From positions 1,426,001-1,490,000 of the forward strand of contig NZ_CP021235.1 in assembly GCF_003585765.1 (NCBI RefSeq): a stretch of 64,000 nucleotides of DNA, in the 5' to 3' direction. Within the stretch, counting starts at the first letter, position 1. Every line of letters starts with the position of its first letter. Below the pieces are notes generated by a model. That model was not told where the DNA came from and ran no database searches. It saw nothing but the letters and a program-made list of their open reading frames with translations. Shown here in pieces: positions 17,542-25,946 of this stretch. The DNA is from Pontibacter actiniarum. GTDB taxonomy: Bacteria > Bacteroidota > Bacteroidia > Cytophagales > Hymenobacteraceae. A program made the position numbers and the translations under genes.

Positions 17542-18270
17542 TTAGGTTCCTGCCTCTCCGTTTCTGGTCTTTCGGTGGATAAGCATGAGCTGTGCCAGGC
17601 TTTGTTTTAGCGCCTGCAGCACCTGCTCCCACCGCTCCGGTGGGCCTTGCAGGAACTTCTGGTTCACCTCCAGCTCGATCCCCATGTACTGGCCGTCTGC
17701 AAATTTACGGCGAAGATACGTAGGAAACCCATCTGAGATGCCCAGGTACGGATAATTGTAGCGCACGAGCAGCTTCTCGTCCTGCTCCTGCAGCATCTTT
17801 TTCCAAGCTCTGCTAAAGGTTTTCTCCCCCTCCCGCTTCGGGTCATAGAGCAAGCCTATGTCTGCCTCGCGCTTCTCGCCGTCCAGCTCCGGGGTAAAGG
17901 TATGCACCGCAATGTGCAGCACGCGTCGCCCCGCCATTACAAAATCATGTATCAGGCCCTCTACCTGCTCCCGGTAGGGTATGTAGTACTGGCGCAGCAG
18001 TTTCTCTTTCTCCTGCTCCGGCAAGGGCCTGGTGATCTCCGAGAAAACATCTTTATGCCCCGGGGAGCGGTTCAGCTCCACCAGTAGCCGGGAGGTGGTG
18101 GCAGAGAAACTCTTGTCGGCCAGCTCCTGCAGGTGCCCGAACAGCTCTAGGGCGCCGGGGTCGTAGCCCCGGTGCGACTGCAGTAGCTCCTCTTCGTGGG
18201 TGAATAGATCTTGATAAGCGGCGGGGATGGTGTTGCCGCCATGTTCACAGGTTAGTATGAGTCTTAGCAT
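17542..18270 (-). CDS. N-formylglutamate amidohydrolase-like enzyme
   Basis: 242 residues of the NFGase (COG3741) family. TCEHGGNTIP near residue 7, SHRGYDPGA near 32, VELNRSPG near 64 and IAVHTFTP near 120 are the zinc/substrate motifs. Characterised members deformylate N-formylglutamate in histidine degradation. No hut genes are nearby; instead the gene is the last of four overlapping genes with two peptide-bond ligases and a peptidase. I infer a hydrolysis step on an amide-bearing metabolite made by them. It overlaps the preceding GCS2-like gene by 7 bases (stop/start coupled). Confidence 0.85.
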   Translation of the reverse strand: MLRLILTCEHGGNTIPAAYQDLFTHEEELLQSHRGYDPGALELFGHLQELADKSFSATTSRLLVELNRSPGHKDVFSEITRPLPEQEKEKLLRQYYIPYREQVEGLIHDFVMAGRRVLHIAVHTFTPELDGEKREADIGLLYDPKREGEKTFSRAWKKMLQEQDEKLLVRYNYPYLGISDGFPTYLRRKFADGQYMGIELEVNQKFLQGPPERWEQVLQALKQSLAQLMLIHRKTRNGEAGT

Positions 18271-19511
18271 GCTTTATCGGGAAGAAACACTCCGCCTTGC
18301 TGCAGGCACGCGGCCAGCTGGCGGTATACTTTGGTAATCTGTTCTGCTGTGGGGGCAGGCCCCAGGGCCTCCAATATGCGGCTGGAGAGGTTGCCGCGCG
18401 ACACGATGATGTGGATGGCTTGGGCAACTGCTGGCTGCTCCTCCAGCTCCAGGGTTTCCTGCACCAGGTACTGCCACAGCTCACCGGCGGTACAGCTGCC
18501 CTCACAGGCGTAACCAAAGGTGCGCATAAACTCCCGGTCAGTGATAACGGCCTTTTGCCCTTTTTGTATCACCTCCAAAAGTATCTCCGCAAGCCGGTCT
18601 TCCTGCCACAGCATCAGCTCCTGGAGGGTAGCCCAGCGCTCAGCAATCAGCGCCTGCACCACCGCCACCACCGCCTGCAGCACCGCCATGTCTGCCACCG
18701 GGCTCTCCTGGATGTCCAGCAGGCGCAGCTCAATGGTGTTGCGCTCAAAGCGGGCAATGGCCCCGCGGGAGTTCAGAAACTCTTCCTGCAGGGTGCCCTC
18801 CGGGTCGTAGGGGGCAATATCGCGGTACATTCGCTGGAAGATCTGCTGCTCGTAAGCCGCTTTGGTAAACACCGCCTCCGGCACCACTTTGCCGGTGATG
18901 CTGGGAATCTTTTGCTGGTTTTTCCGGTACACCTCCAGCCGTGTGTCGGCCATTCCTGTTATGCTGCCCTCCAGTATTGGTGTGGAGGCGCTTAAGGCAG
19001 GCACCAGAGGCAACACCATCCGGATTGCGGCGTGCAGCCTGCCAAACTCCTCATCGTTATAGAAGGGCAGGTTAAGGTGCGTGCTTTGCAGGTTGGCCCA
19101 GCCGTGGCCACGGCAGTCGAAGATGCGGTTGTAGGCTTCGTAGACGGCGTTGTGCTCGTGCGGCCACAGTTTTGTGTCTGTATCGGGGTGCATGAGCGGG
19201 TGTGCCCCCGTGGGCAGCAGCATGGCCTCGTGCTCTTCCAGCATCCGGTTAATCTTCTGCACATGCTTTTGAAAGAGCTGCTCCAGGTTCACCAGACTCT
19301 TCACCGGCCCCTGTGTCTTCAGCTCCACCACGTGCAGTACCAGCTCGTTGCTCCAGGCAATGTCGCCAAACTCCACGTCAGACAGGTATGCGCCTACCTC
19401 GTCGTAAATCAGCTTGTCTGTAATGGGCAGTACATTCAGGCTTTGGCGGTGCACAATCATGTACTCCAGCTCTACTCCGTAGCCTTCGAAAAGGTGCAAT
19501 GGCTTATTCAT
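18264..19511 (-). CDS. GCS2-family carboxylate-amine ligase
   Basis: 415 residues of the glutamate-cysteine ligase type 2 fold, which forms amide bonds from a carboxylate and an amine using ATP. The N-terminus FEGYGVELEYMIV carries the metal-binding ExE pattern. WANLQSTHLNLPF near residue 140, and FERNTIELRLLDIQESP near 275 with an RLLD core, are further signature segments. It is not next to a glutathione synthetase; it sits between an ATP-grasp ligase and an amidohydrolase. The true substrate is unknown. It overlaps both neighbours by 7-8 bases, indicating tight translational coupling. Confidence 0.85.
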   Translation of the reverse strand: MNKPLHLFEGYGVELEYMIVHRQSLNVLPITDKLIYDEVGAYLSDVEFGDIAWSNELVLHVVELKTQGPVKSLVNLEQLFQKHVQKINRMLEEHEAMLLPTGAHPLMHPDTDTKLWPHEHNAVYEAYNRIFDCRGHGWANLQSTHLNLPFYNDEEFGRLHAAIRMVLPLVPALSASTPILEGSITGMADTRLEVYRKNQQKIPSITGKVVPEAVFTKAAYEQQIFQRMYRDIAPYDPEGTLQEEFLNSRGAIARFERNTIELRLLDIQESPVADMAVLQAVVAVVQALIAERWATLQELMLWQEDRLAEILLEVIQKGQKAVITDREFMRTFGYACEGSCTAGELWQYLVQETLELEEQPAVAQAIHIIVSRGNLSSRILEALGPAPTAEQITKVYRQLAACLQQGGVFLPDKAC

Positions 19512-20979
19512 TCGTTCTGCCGTTTTTATGGTTGTCGATGCGCTGTTTGATAGACTTTATAATGGAGGTATACAGGTCCTTTTTCAGGATTTTATCCTCA
19601 ACGCCGGCATCAATGCTCGGGTTATCGTTCACTTCTATAACGTAGGCCTTGCCGTCTATCTCCTTCAGGTCCACGCCATACAGGCCGTTGCCGATCAGGT
19701 TGGCCGCTTTCAGGGCCGTGTGCAGCACATGAAACGGCACTTCCTCAAACGGAATCACCTCGCCGTCTCCCTCCTCATCCTGCTTCTTTTTCCCGTTCCA
19801 GTTGTATATCTGCCAGTGTCCTTTGGCCATGTAGTACTTGCAGGCGAACAGCGGCTGCTTGTCCAGCACGCCGATGCGCCAGTCAAATTCGGTGGGCGTG
19901 TACTCCTGCCCAATAATCAGCTCGGAGTCGTCCAGCATTTCATCGAGCTCCCTCTTTAGGCTTTCCTTATCCTTGGCCTTCACCACGCCCTGCGAGAAGG
20001 AGCTGTCTGGCTTTTTGAGCACACAGGGCAGCCCCAGCTCTGCCTCTACCTGGTTTCGGTTGTCTTTATGGATGATCATGGTCTTCGGGATCGGCACCTT
20101 TGCCTTCGTCAGCAGCTCGGCCAGGTACACCTTGTTGGTGCAGCGGAGAATCGAAACCGGGTCGTCTATCACCACCAACCCGTCAGCGAAGGCCTTGCGG
20201 GCAAAACGGTAGGTATGGTGGTTCACGGCGGTTGTCTCCCTTATAAAGAGCGCGTCAAACTCCGGCAGGCGGCGGTAGTCATCCTTGGTAATCAACTCGG
20301 TGTAGAAGCCCAGGCCTTCGGCGGCCTCCACAAAATGGTGGATGGCTTTCTCGTTGGAAGGCGGGGCCTTTTCTGCCGGGTCTACCAGTATGGCCAGGTC
20401 GTATGCCTTGCGAGAGATGCGCGCACCGGAAAAGCGATGGCGTGCAAAATAGGCTCTGGCGTACTCCTTCAGGTACTGGTAGTGGCTTTCCGGCACTTCG
20501 TTAATCGGCACGTGCGATATGCTCTGCAGTACCCAGTGGTCTTCTTTGTGCACAAACTGCGCACGCAGGAGCGGTGCCTGGAAGTGGTCGTGCAGTGCCT
20601 TACAGAGCTTTTCGTACTTCTGCGCCAGGTTTTGGCCAAAGTAGATGCTCAGGGTGAAGTTCGTGGAGCGCAGCCCCGCCAGGCTCTTCTGAATCAGGTT
20701 CTCGATTTCAACCGTTATGGCGCGCACTATGGTCGGGCTCCGGAGGTCCTGCATGGTGGTGACGCTCGGAATCGGCTTGTGCCCGCGCGCCTCGGCCAGC
20801 AGCGAAACGTAGTAGCCGGCGCTCTGGTAGCGGTAAGACCGGCAGAGGTTAAAGATTCGGGCGTTCCGGATGTCGGTGTAGGCCTCGTTGGTGAGGTAAG
20901 TCTGGGCGTCCACCACCTCGGTGTCTTCTATCGCCTCATCCCAATCCTTGGGATAATCAACAACAACTATTTTACGCAT
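19504..20979 (-). CDS. RimK-like ATP-grasp ligase with RLAN N-terminal domain
   Basis: 491 residues. Residues 1-150 form the RLAN (RimK-like ATP-grasp N-terminal) region (VVVDYP, RIFNLCRSYRYQSAGYYVSLLAEARGH). The C-terminal half is an ATP-grasp fold with the nucleotide-binding segment LKKPDSSFSQGV (321-332), EFDWRIGVLD (364-373) and the metal ligands in VIEVNDNPS (447-455). RimK-type enzymes add amino acids, often Glu, to a carboxyl end; the acceptor here is unknown. It is the second gene of the operon, 3 bases after the C39-like peptidase gene, and overlaps the GCS2 gene by 8 bases. Confidence 0.85.
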   Translation of the reverse strand: MRKIVVVDYPKDWDEAIEDTEVVDAQTYLTNEAYTDIRNARIFNLCRSYRYQSAGYYVSLLAEARGHKPIPSVTTMQDLRSPTIVRAITVEIENLIQKSLAGLRSTNFTLSIYFGQNLAQKYEKLCKALHDHFQAPLLRAQFVHKEDHWVLQSISHVPINEVPESHYQYLKEYARAYFARHRFSGARISRKAYDLAILVDPAEKAPPSNEKAIHHFVEAAEGLGFYTELITKDDYRRLPEFDALFIRETTAVNHHTYRFARKAFADGLVVIDDPVSILRCTNKVYLAELLTKAKVPIPKTMIIHKDNRNQVEAELGLPCVLKKPDSSFSQGVVKAKDKESLKRELDEMLDDSELIIGQEYTPTEFDWRIGVLDKQPLFACKYYMAKGHWQIYNWNGKKKQDEEGDGEVIPFEEVPFHVLHTALKAANLIGNGLYGVDLKEIDGKAYVIEVNDNPSIDAGVEDKILKKDLYTSIIKSIKQRIDNHKNGRTNE

Positions 20980-20982
20980 GGT

Positions 20983-21705
20983 TTAGTCTAGCAGGGGTTC
21001 TTTTATCGGGGGCTGAATGGCCAGCAGGTTTGCATCAAAGGTGGCCATGCCCAGCATGATGGAGTTGATCAGGTGCGAGGCTTTCACTTCGTAGTAGTTA
21101 TCCTTGAAGTAAGGGTTCTCACGGTATGGGTCAGCGACTACGATGCACTTCTGGTCTTCCCCAAAGCCGCAGAGCACGACGAAATGGCCCATGGGCAGCC
21201 CGCGCACATCATCATAAACAGAATTACCTTCTTCGTCGCCGAATTCCCGGGCGCTCTGGTACAGGTACGTGGCGCTCAGGCCCGTTAGCAGCGGTATGCC
21301 CTGCTCAAAGTACTCGCGCAGGAGCTGCTTGGTCAGGTCCTGGCAGCGCAGCTCGCCGCCCAGGCGCAGGAACTCGATGTAGGCGTGGGTGGCGCGGTGG
21401 AACTTGCTGCCTTTCTTGTACTGAAGCTGCTCCTCTAGCTTCAGGATGATCTCCTCGTTGCTAAGCTTGACCCAGGTCGGGTCAAAAATAAACATGTTGT
21501 AGGTGTAGATGCGGGCACGGTATCCCCTCTTCAGCGCGTGGCAGGCCAGCAGCACCTCCAGGGTACCGCCTTCGTCTAATGAGGGCACCTCCTTAATCAC
21601 CTCGCTCAAAGGAATTGGATCTTTAAAATACCTGTACACGGCATGCAGGCTGGTTGGCCCGCAGGTGGAGTCGTCTGGCTGTGTGTGTATTTTTATTGGG
21701 ATCAC
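20983..21705 (-). CDS. C39-like papain-fold cysteine peptidase, first gene of the ligase operon
   Basis: 240-residue soluble protein. The catalytic Cys15 is in QPDDSTCGPTSL, with His174 in GHFVVLCGFG and Asp192 in VADPYREN. This is the arrangement of C39/papain-like peptidases that in bacteriocin systems cut leader peptides at double-glycine sites. No ABC transporter domain or signal peptide is present, so it would act inside the cell. It could mature a peptide, or attach/release an amide product. It begins the four-gene operon; a divergent membrane sensor-like gene lies 180 bases away. Confidence 0.8.
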   Translation of the reverse strand: MIPIKIHTQPDDSTCGPTSLHAVYRYFKDPIPLSEVIKEVPSLDEGGTLEVLLACHALKRGYRARIYTYNMFIFDPTWVKLSNEEIILKLEEQLQYKKGSKFHRATHAYIEFLRLGGELRCQDLTKQLLREYFEQGIPLLTGLSATYLYQSAREFGDEEGNSVYDDVRGLPMGHFVVLCGFGEDQKCIVVADPYRENPYFKDNYYEVKASHLINSIMLGMATFDANLLAIQPPIKEPLLD

Positions 21706-21887
21706 AAGAAATAAGTCTGTTTAAAATGTTCTAATGTTGTGCCTTTTATACGCGCACGCAGGTATAAGTTTTTGCACCATTTAAAGATGTTACAGGCTGC
21801 AACGGTGGTAAGGAGGCTGCCTGTGCCGGAAAGCATTATGAAATGCGGCTTAGATTGCTTATATTCAGGGGGATAAGCCAAAAAGAT

Positions 21888-22574
21888 ATGAGTTGGAGCT
21901 TTCAGATAAAGCAGCGCGATAGAATTGCCCTCGCCCTGGCCGCTGTTTTCTTGATCATTGTGCTGGCCAACTGGTTTGTGAACTACAGCATGACCCAGGT
22001 GAGCGGGCAGTTCCGGTCGGTGTATGAGGACAGGCTGGTGCCGGCGCTCGATATTTCGGCTATGCAGGAGCGCTACTATCAAAACAGGCTGCTGGTGGAG
22101 GAGCACCTGCTCAGCCAGGACCCGGCGTTGCAGAAGCAGCTGGCGCAGGAAATTCGAGCCAATGAGGCCGAGCTGGACTCGCTGGTGCTCAAGTTCAAGC
22201 ATACCTACCTGACAAGCCAGGAGCAGCAGGACCTGCAGGCTTTTCTGCAGGCTGACCGGCAGTTCAGGGATACGCAGCAGGCGATACTTGCCCGTAGCCA
22301 CGCCGGCGATAAACCAGCTGCCACGGACATGTACAAAAAAGAAGGCGCACAGGCGTTCCAGCAACTGCTGGAGCCCCTGCACGCCCTAAGTCAGCTTCAG
22401 GAGAAAGTGGGACACGAGCTCTACGCCAATGCGGAGCGCCAGATGAAGTCGTTGAAGGTGCTCTCCTACCTGGTTATTGCGCTCGCGGTAATTCTGGCCC
22501 TGCTGGTGGGCACGCTCATGCAAACCTCCCGCAAGCTACGCAACGTTATGCCGCAGAAGTTTCACCTCAACTAA
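21888..22574 (+). CDS. four-helix-bundle MCP-type sensor protein without signalling domain
   Basis: The 228-residue product has an N-terminal membrane helix (IALALAAVFLIIVLANWFV), a long helical periplasmic region of about 170 residues (4HB_MCP-like) and a second membrane helix near residue 200 (LSYLVIALAVILALLVGTLM). It stops about 15 residues into the cytoplasm, so the HAMP and methyl-accepting domains are missing. It could be a standalone sensor acting through a partner, or a membrane scaffold. I start at ATG 21888; an ATG at 21843 adds 15 residues. It is divergent from the C39/ATP-grasp operon and convergent with argH. Confidence 0.75.
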   Translation: MSWSFQIKQRDRIALALAAVFLIIVLANWFVNYSMTQVSGQFRSVYEDRLVPALDISAMQERYYQNRLLVEEHLLSQDPALQKQLAQEIRANEAELDSLVLKFKHTYLTSQEQQDLQAFLQADRQFRDTQQAILARSHAGDKPAATDMYKKEGAQAFQQLLEPLHALSQLQEKVGHELYANAERQMKSLKVLSYLVIALAVILALLVGTLMQTSRKLRNVMPQKFHLN

Positions 22575-22595
22575 GGCAGCGTAACTCTTTCTAGC

Positions 22596-23933
22596 TTAGG
22601 CTTCAGCGGTCAGGCTGCTATAGGCATTCGCTACCCGCTCAAAGTTAAAGCTGTCAACCAGCTGCTGCATCTGTTCGGCTATTTCCTGATTGCAAAGGTT
22701 GCCGATGCTGCCCTCGTGGGTGTGCGTGGCCGCTGCCGGTGCTTCAAACGTTCCGGCTTCTATCTGCTCTCCCACGGCCTTGTAGGCATCCCGGAAGGCT
22801 GTGCCCTGCAGTACCAGCTCGTTCACGGCATCCACGCTAAACAGGTATTTATACTTGTCATCTTTCAAGATATCCTCCCGCACCTGCACCTGTTCGGCCA
22901 TGTAAGCCATCATCTGCAGGCAACTCTTCAGCTCCTGGAATGCCGGGAACAGGCTCTCCTTCAGCAGCTGCATTTCGCGGTGGTAGCCGGAGGGCAGGTT
23001 AATGAGAAGCATGCTGATGTCGGTTGGCAGGGCCTGAAGCCTGTTGCACTTGCCGCGCAGCAGCTCAAACACATCCGGGTTCTTCTTGTGCGGCATAATG
23101 CTGGAGCCGGTAGTCAGGTGGTCGGGCAGCGTGATAAAGCTGAAGTTCTGGCTCATGTACAGGCACAGGTCCATGCTCATGCGGGCCATGGTGGCTGCTA
23201 CCGCAGCTAAGGCCGTTGCCACGGTACGCTCGGTTTTGCCTCGGCCCATCTGCGCATACACCACGTTGTAGTTCATTGCCTCAAAACCCAGTAAATCGGT
23301 CGTCATCTGGCGGTTCAGCGGGAACGAAGAACCATAGCCGGCAGCAGAACCCAACGGGTTCTTGTCGGCTATTTTGTAGGCAGCCAGCAGCAGCTGCACA
23401 TCATCTACCAGGCTCTCGGCATAGGCACCGAACCACAGACCAAACGACGATGGCATGGCCACCTGCAGGTGCGTATAGCCGGGCAGCAGCACGTGCTTGT
23501 ACTTTTCGCTCTGGGCCTGCAGCACCTCAAACAGGGCCTGCACCTCCTGCACTACCTCCTGCAGCTGGTGGCGGAAGTACAGCTTGAGGTCCACCAGCAC
23601 CTGGTCGTTGCGGGAGCGGCCGCTGTGGATCTTCTTGCCTGCCTCTCCCACCCGGCGCGTCAGTTCCAGCTCTACCTGCGAGTGAACGTCCTCCACCCCC
23701 GGCTCGATAGCGAACTCCCCGGCCTCTACGGTTTTGTAAATGCGCTTTAGTTCCGCCTGCAGCACCTGCAGCTCTTCGGCCGTGAGCAGGCCTATACTTT
23801 GGAGCATCTGCGTGTGCGCCAGGGAGCCCAGCACATCGAAGCGCGCCAGTTCCAGGTCGAGCTCCGCATCGCGCCCAACAGTAAATTTCTCTATCTCAGC
23901 GGCTACTGCCGTACTTTTTTGCCAAAGCTTCAT
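22596..23933 (-). CDS. argH: argininosuccinate lyase
   Basis: Cleaves argininosuccinate to arginine and fumarate, the last step of arginine synthesis. The 445-residue product begins MKLWQKSTAVAAEIEKF and carries the fumarase/aspartase signature GSSIMPHKKNPD near residue 280, with the helical core GYTHLQVAMPSSFGLW upstream. It is the last gene of the arg operon, 49 bases after argE. Confidence 0.95.
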   Translation of the reverse strand: MKLWQKSTAVAAEIEKFTVGRDAELDLELARFDVLGSLAHTQMLQSIGLLTAEELQVLQAELKRIYKTVEAGEFAIEPGVEDVHSQVELELTRRVGEAGKKIHSGRSRNDQVLVDLKLYFRHQLQEVVQEVQALFEVLQAQSEKYKHVLLPGYTHLQVAMPSSFGLWFGAYAESLVDDVQLLLAAYKIADKNPLGSAAGYGSSFPLNRQMTTDLLGFEAMNYNVVYAQMGRGKTERTVATALAAVAATMARMSMDLCLYMSQNFSFITLPDHLTTGSSIMPHKKNPDVFELLRGKCNRLQALPTDISMLLINLPSGYHREMQLLKESLFPAFQELKSCLQMMAYMAEQVQVREDILKDDKYKYLFSVDAVNELVLQGTAFRDAYKAVGEQIEAGTFEAPAAATHTHEGSIGNLCNQEIAEQMQQLVDSFNFERVANAYSSLTAEA

Positions 23934-23982
23934 GTTTGCAACGTTGAATAAGTGAGTCTGTGGATGCGTAAACCGCTCTGTT

Positions 23983-25059
23983 TTATACTTTCTGAACGAT
24001 CACCCTATCCAGCAGCTCCATGTAAAGTTTAATACCTTCCTCTATTTCGTGGAGGTGAATGAATTCGTCGGCCATATGCGAGCGGCCGGAGAAGCCCGGC
24101 CCCATTTTGAGCGACGGAATGGGCAGTAGCGCCTGGTCCGAGGTGGTTGGGGAGCCGTAGGTTTGGCGCCCCATACGCAGCCCCGCCTGCACCAGCGGGT
24201 GCTCCATCGGGATGCTGGATGGCTTCAGCCGCGTGGAGCGGGGATTTACCTCCGCCTTTACGTGCTGGCTGATTGTTTCGAGCACCTCCTCCATGGTATA
24301 GGCGTCGGTCAGGCGCACATCCACGGTAAAGGTACAGCTTTCCGGCACTACGTTGTGCTGCGTGCCCGCCTGCACCATGGTCACGCTCATTTTCACCGGG
24401 CCCAGGTGCTCCGATTCCCGAGCGAACCTGTAGTCTCGGAACCACGCCATATCCGGCAGTGCTTCGTAAATCGCGTTAATCCCTTCCTCTCTTGCGGCAT
24501 GACCTGCTTTGCCCCTGGCGGTGCAGTCGAGCACCAGCAGGCCCTTCTCGGCTACGGCCAGGTGCATCTCCGTTGGCTCGCCTACAATGGCAACATCCAG
24601 CTTGCCCAGCTGCGGAAGGATGCTTTCGATGCCGTTGCGGCCGCTGATTTCCTCTTCCGCGGTAGCTGCCAGCACCAGGTTATACTTCAGGTCCGTGCGC
24701 GCATAGTAGTGCAGGAAAGTGGCGATAAGCGAGACAAGGCAACCGCCTGCATCGTTGCTGCCCAGGCCGTAAAGGATGCCCTCTTCTATGCTCGGCTCAA
24801 AGGGATTCCGGGTATAGCCCGAGTTTGGCTTTACGGTATCGTGGTGGGAGTTGAGAAGCAGCGTGGGCAGGTTCGGGTTAAAGTGTTTATTGAAGGCCCA
24901 GATGTTATGTTGTTGCTGGTGCACTTCTTCCACCCCGTGCTGCTGCAGGAACTGTGCAAGCACAGCGGCAGTTTTGTCCTCCTCCTTACTAAAGGATGGC
25001 GTGCTGATGAGCTGCTGTAGCAGCGCCACGGCCTGCTGGTAAAGTTCTTGCTGCTCCAT
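23983..25059 (-). CDS. argE: M20-family N-acylornithine/N-acylcitrulline deacylase
   Basis: 358-residue zinc-dependent M20 deacylase. The metal-site motifs are SHHDTVKP near residue 68, GSNDAGGCL near 100 and TAEEEISG (catalytic Glu pair) near 133. In Bacteroidota arg operons this enzyme removes the acyl group after the N-acylornithine carbamoyltransferase, i.e. it acts on N-acylcitrulline. That role is inferred from the neighbouring argF'. It overlaps argB by one base. Confidence 0.85.
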   Translation of the reverse strand: MEQQELYQQAVALLQQLISTPSFSKEEDKTAAVLAQFLQQHGVEEVHQQQHNIWAFNKHFNPNLPTLLLNSHHDTVKPNSGYTRNPFEPSIEEGILYGLGSNDAGGCLVSLIATFLHYYARTDLKYNLVLAATAEEEISGRNGIESILPQLGKLDVAIVGEPTEMHLAVAEKGLLVLDCTARGKAGHAAREEGINAIYEALPDMAWFRDYRFARESEHLGPVKMSVTMVQAGTQHNVVPESCTFTVDVRLTDAYTMEEVLETISQHVKAEVNPRSTRLKPSSIPMEHPLVQAGLRMGRQTYGSPTTSDQALLPIPSLKMGPGFSGRSHMADEFIHLHEIEEGIKLYMELLDRVIVQKV

Positions 25060-25847
25060 TAGTTCAGGCTTAGGGTGGTGCCGCTGTAGTGGCCGGTGTG
25101 TATTCTTGGCAGCGATTCCGCCTCACAGATCAGCACCTGCGCCACACCCTGCTGCAGGGCGGCAAAGGCATTGTCCAGCTTCGGCACCATGCCTGCATTT
25201 ACAACGCCTTCCTCTTTCAGGGCCTTATACTTGTCCTGGTTGATGTGCGGGATGACAGCGTTATCATCCCCTGCATTCTGCAGCACACCTTTCTTCTCGA
25301 AGCAGTAAACCAGCTGCACGGTAAAGGCCGTGGCCAGCGCCGTGGCCAGCACCGAGGCAATGGTGTCGGCGTTAGTGTTGAGCATGCTGCCCTGGGTATC
25401 GTGGGTGAGCGGGGCAAACACGGGCGTCAGGCCAGCTTCCAAAAGAGCCTCCAGCGCCTTTGCGTTTATACTTTCCGGGCCATCCACATCGCCGGCAAAG
25501 CCATAGTCTATCGTTTTAACAGGGCGCTTCCGGGCCGGAATTATGTTGGCGTCGGCACCCGTCAGGCCGATGGCGTTGCAGCCCAGCGCCTGCAGCTTTG
25601 CCACTACCTGCTTATTCACCAGCCCGCCGTACACCATCGTCACCAGTTCCAGCGTCTCGGCATCTGTAATGCGGCGGCCTTCTACCATTTTGGGAGTGAT
25701 GCCAAGCCGCTGGCCCGTGGCGGAGGCTATCTTGCCCCCGCCGTGTACCAGCAGCTTTGGGCCCGCCAGCTGCGCAAAATCAATCAAAAACGCTTGCAGC
25801 CGCGCCGGGTTATCCAGGATGTTACCGCCTATTTTTACTATAATCAT
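25059..25847 (-). CDS. argB: acetylglutamate kinase (or N-succinylglutamate kinase)
   Basis: Phosphorylates the N-acylglutamate gamma-carboxylate, the second step of arginine synthesis. The 262-residue product shows IVKIGGNIL near the N-terminus and LVHGGGKIA near residue 34. The amino acid kinase core region VNKQVVAKLQALGCNAIGLTG is also visible, with AGMVPKLDNAFAALQ at the C-terminus. As in other Bacteroidota, the acyl group may be succinyl rather than acetyl. It starts 100 bases after the argF' stop; that spacer holds an 11-bp inverted repeat. Confidence 0.9.
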   Translation of the reverse strand: MIIVKIGGNILDNPARLQAFLIDFAQLAGPKLLVHGGGKIASATGQRLGITPKMVEGRRITDAETLELVTMVYGGLVNKQVVAKLQALGCNAIGLTGADANIIPARKRPVKTIDYGFAGDVDGPESINAKALEALLEAGLTPVFAPLTHDTQGSMLNTNADTIASVLATALATAFTVQLVYCFEKKGVLQNAGDDNAVIPHINQDKYKALKEEGVVNAGMVPKLDNAFAALQQGVAQVLICEAESLPRIHTGHYSGTTLSLN

Positions 25848-25866
25848 AGTTGAGGTTTTAGAAGAA

Positions 25867-25940
25867 AGACGTTAGACTTAAAACAATATAGGATTATCCG
25901 TTTTTGGAACCATTACACCTACACCTATGGTCTAACGTCT
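25867..25940. repeat. 11-bp inverted repeat between argF' and argB
   Basis: AGACGTTAGAC at 25867-25877 and GTCTAACGTCT at 25930-25940 are perfect inverse copies separated by about 52 bases of AT-rich sequence. The element fills most of the only sizeable spacer inside the second half of the operon. It may be a small palindromic element or an RNA hairpin that shapes operon expression. Confidence 0.6.
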
Positions 25941-25946
25941 AGTGTC

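Noticed and set aside
20068..20991. 307-residue open frame opposite the ATP-grasp gene
   Set aside because: Antisense shadow of a well-supported gene, no recognisable protein features.
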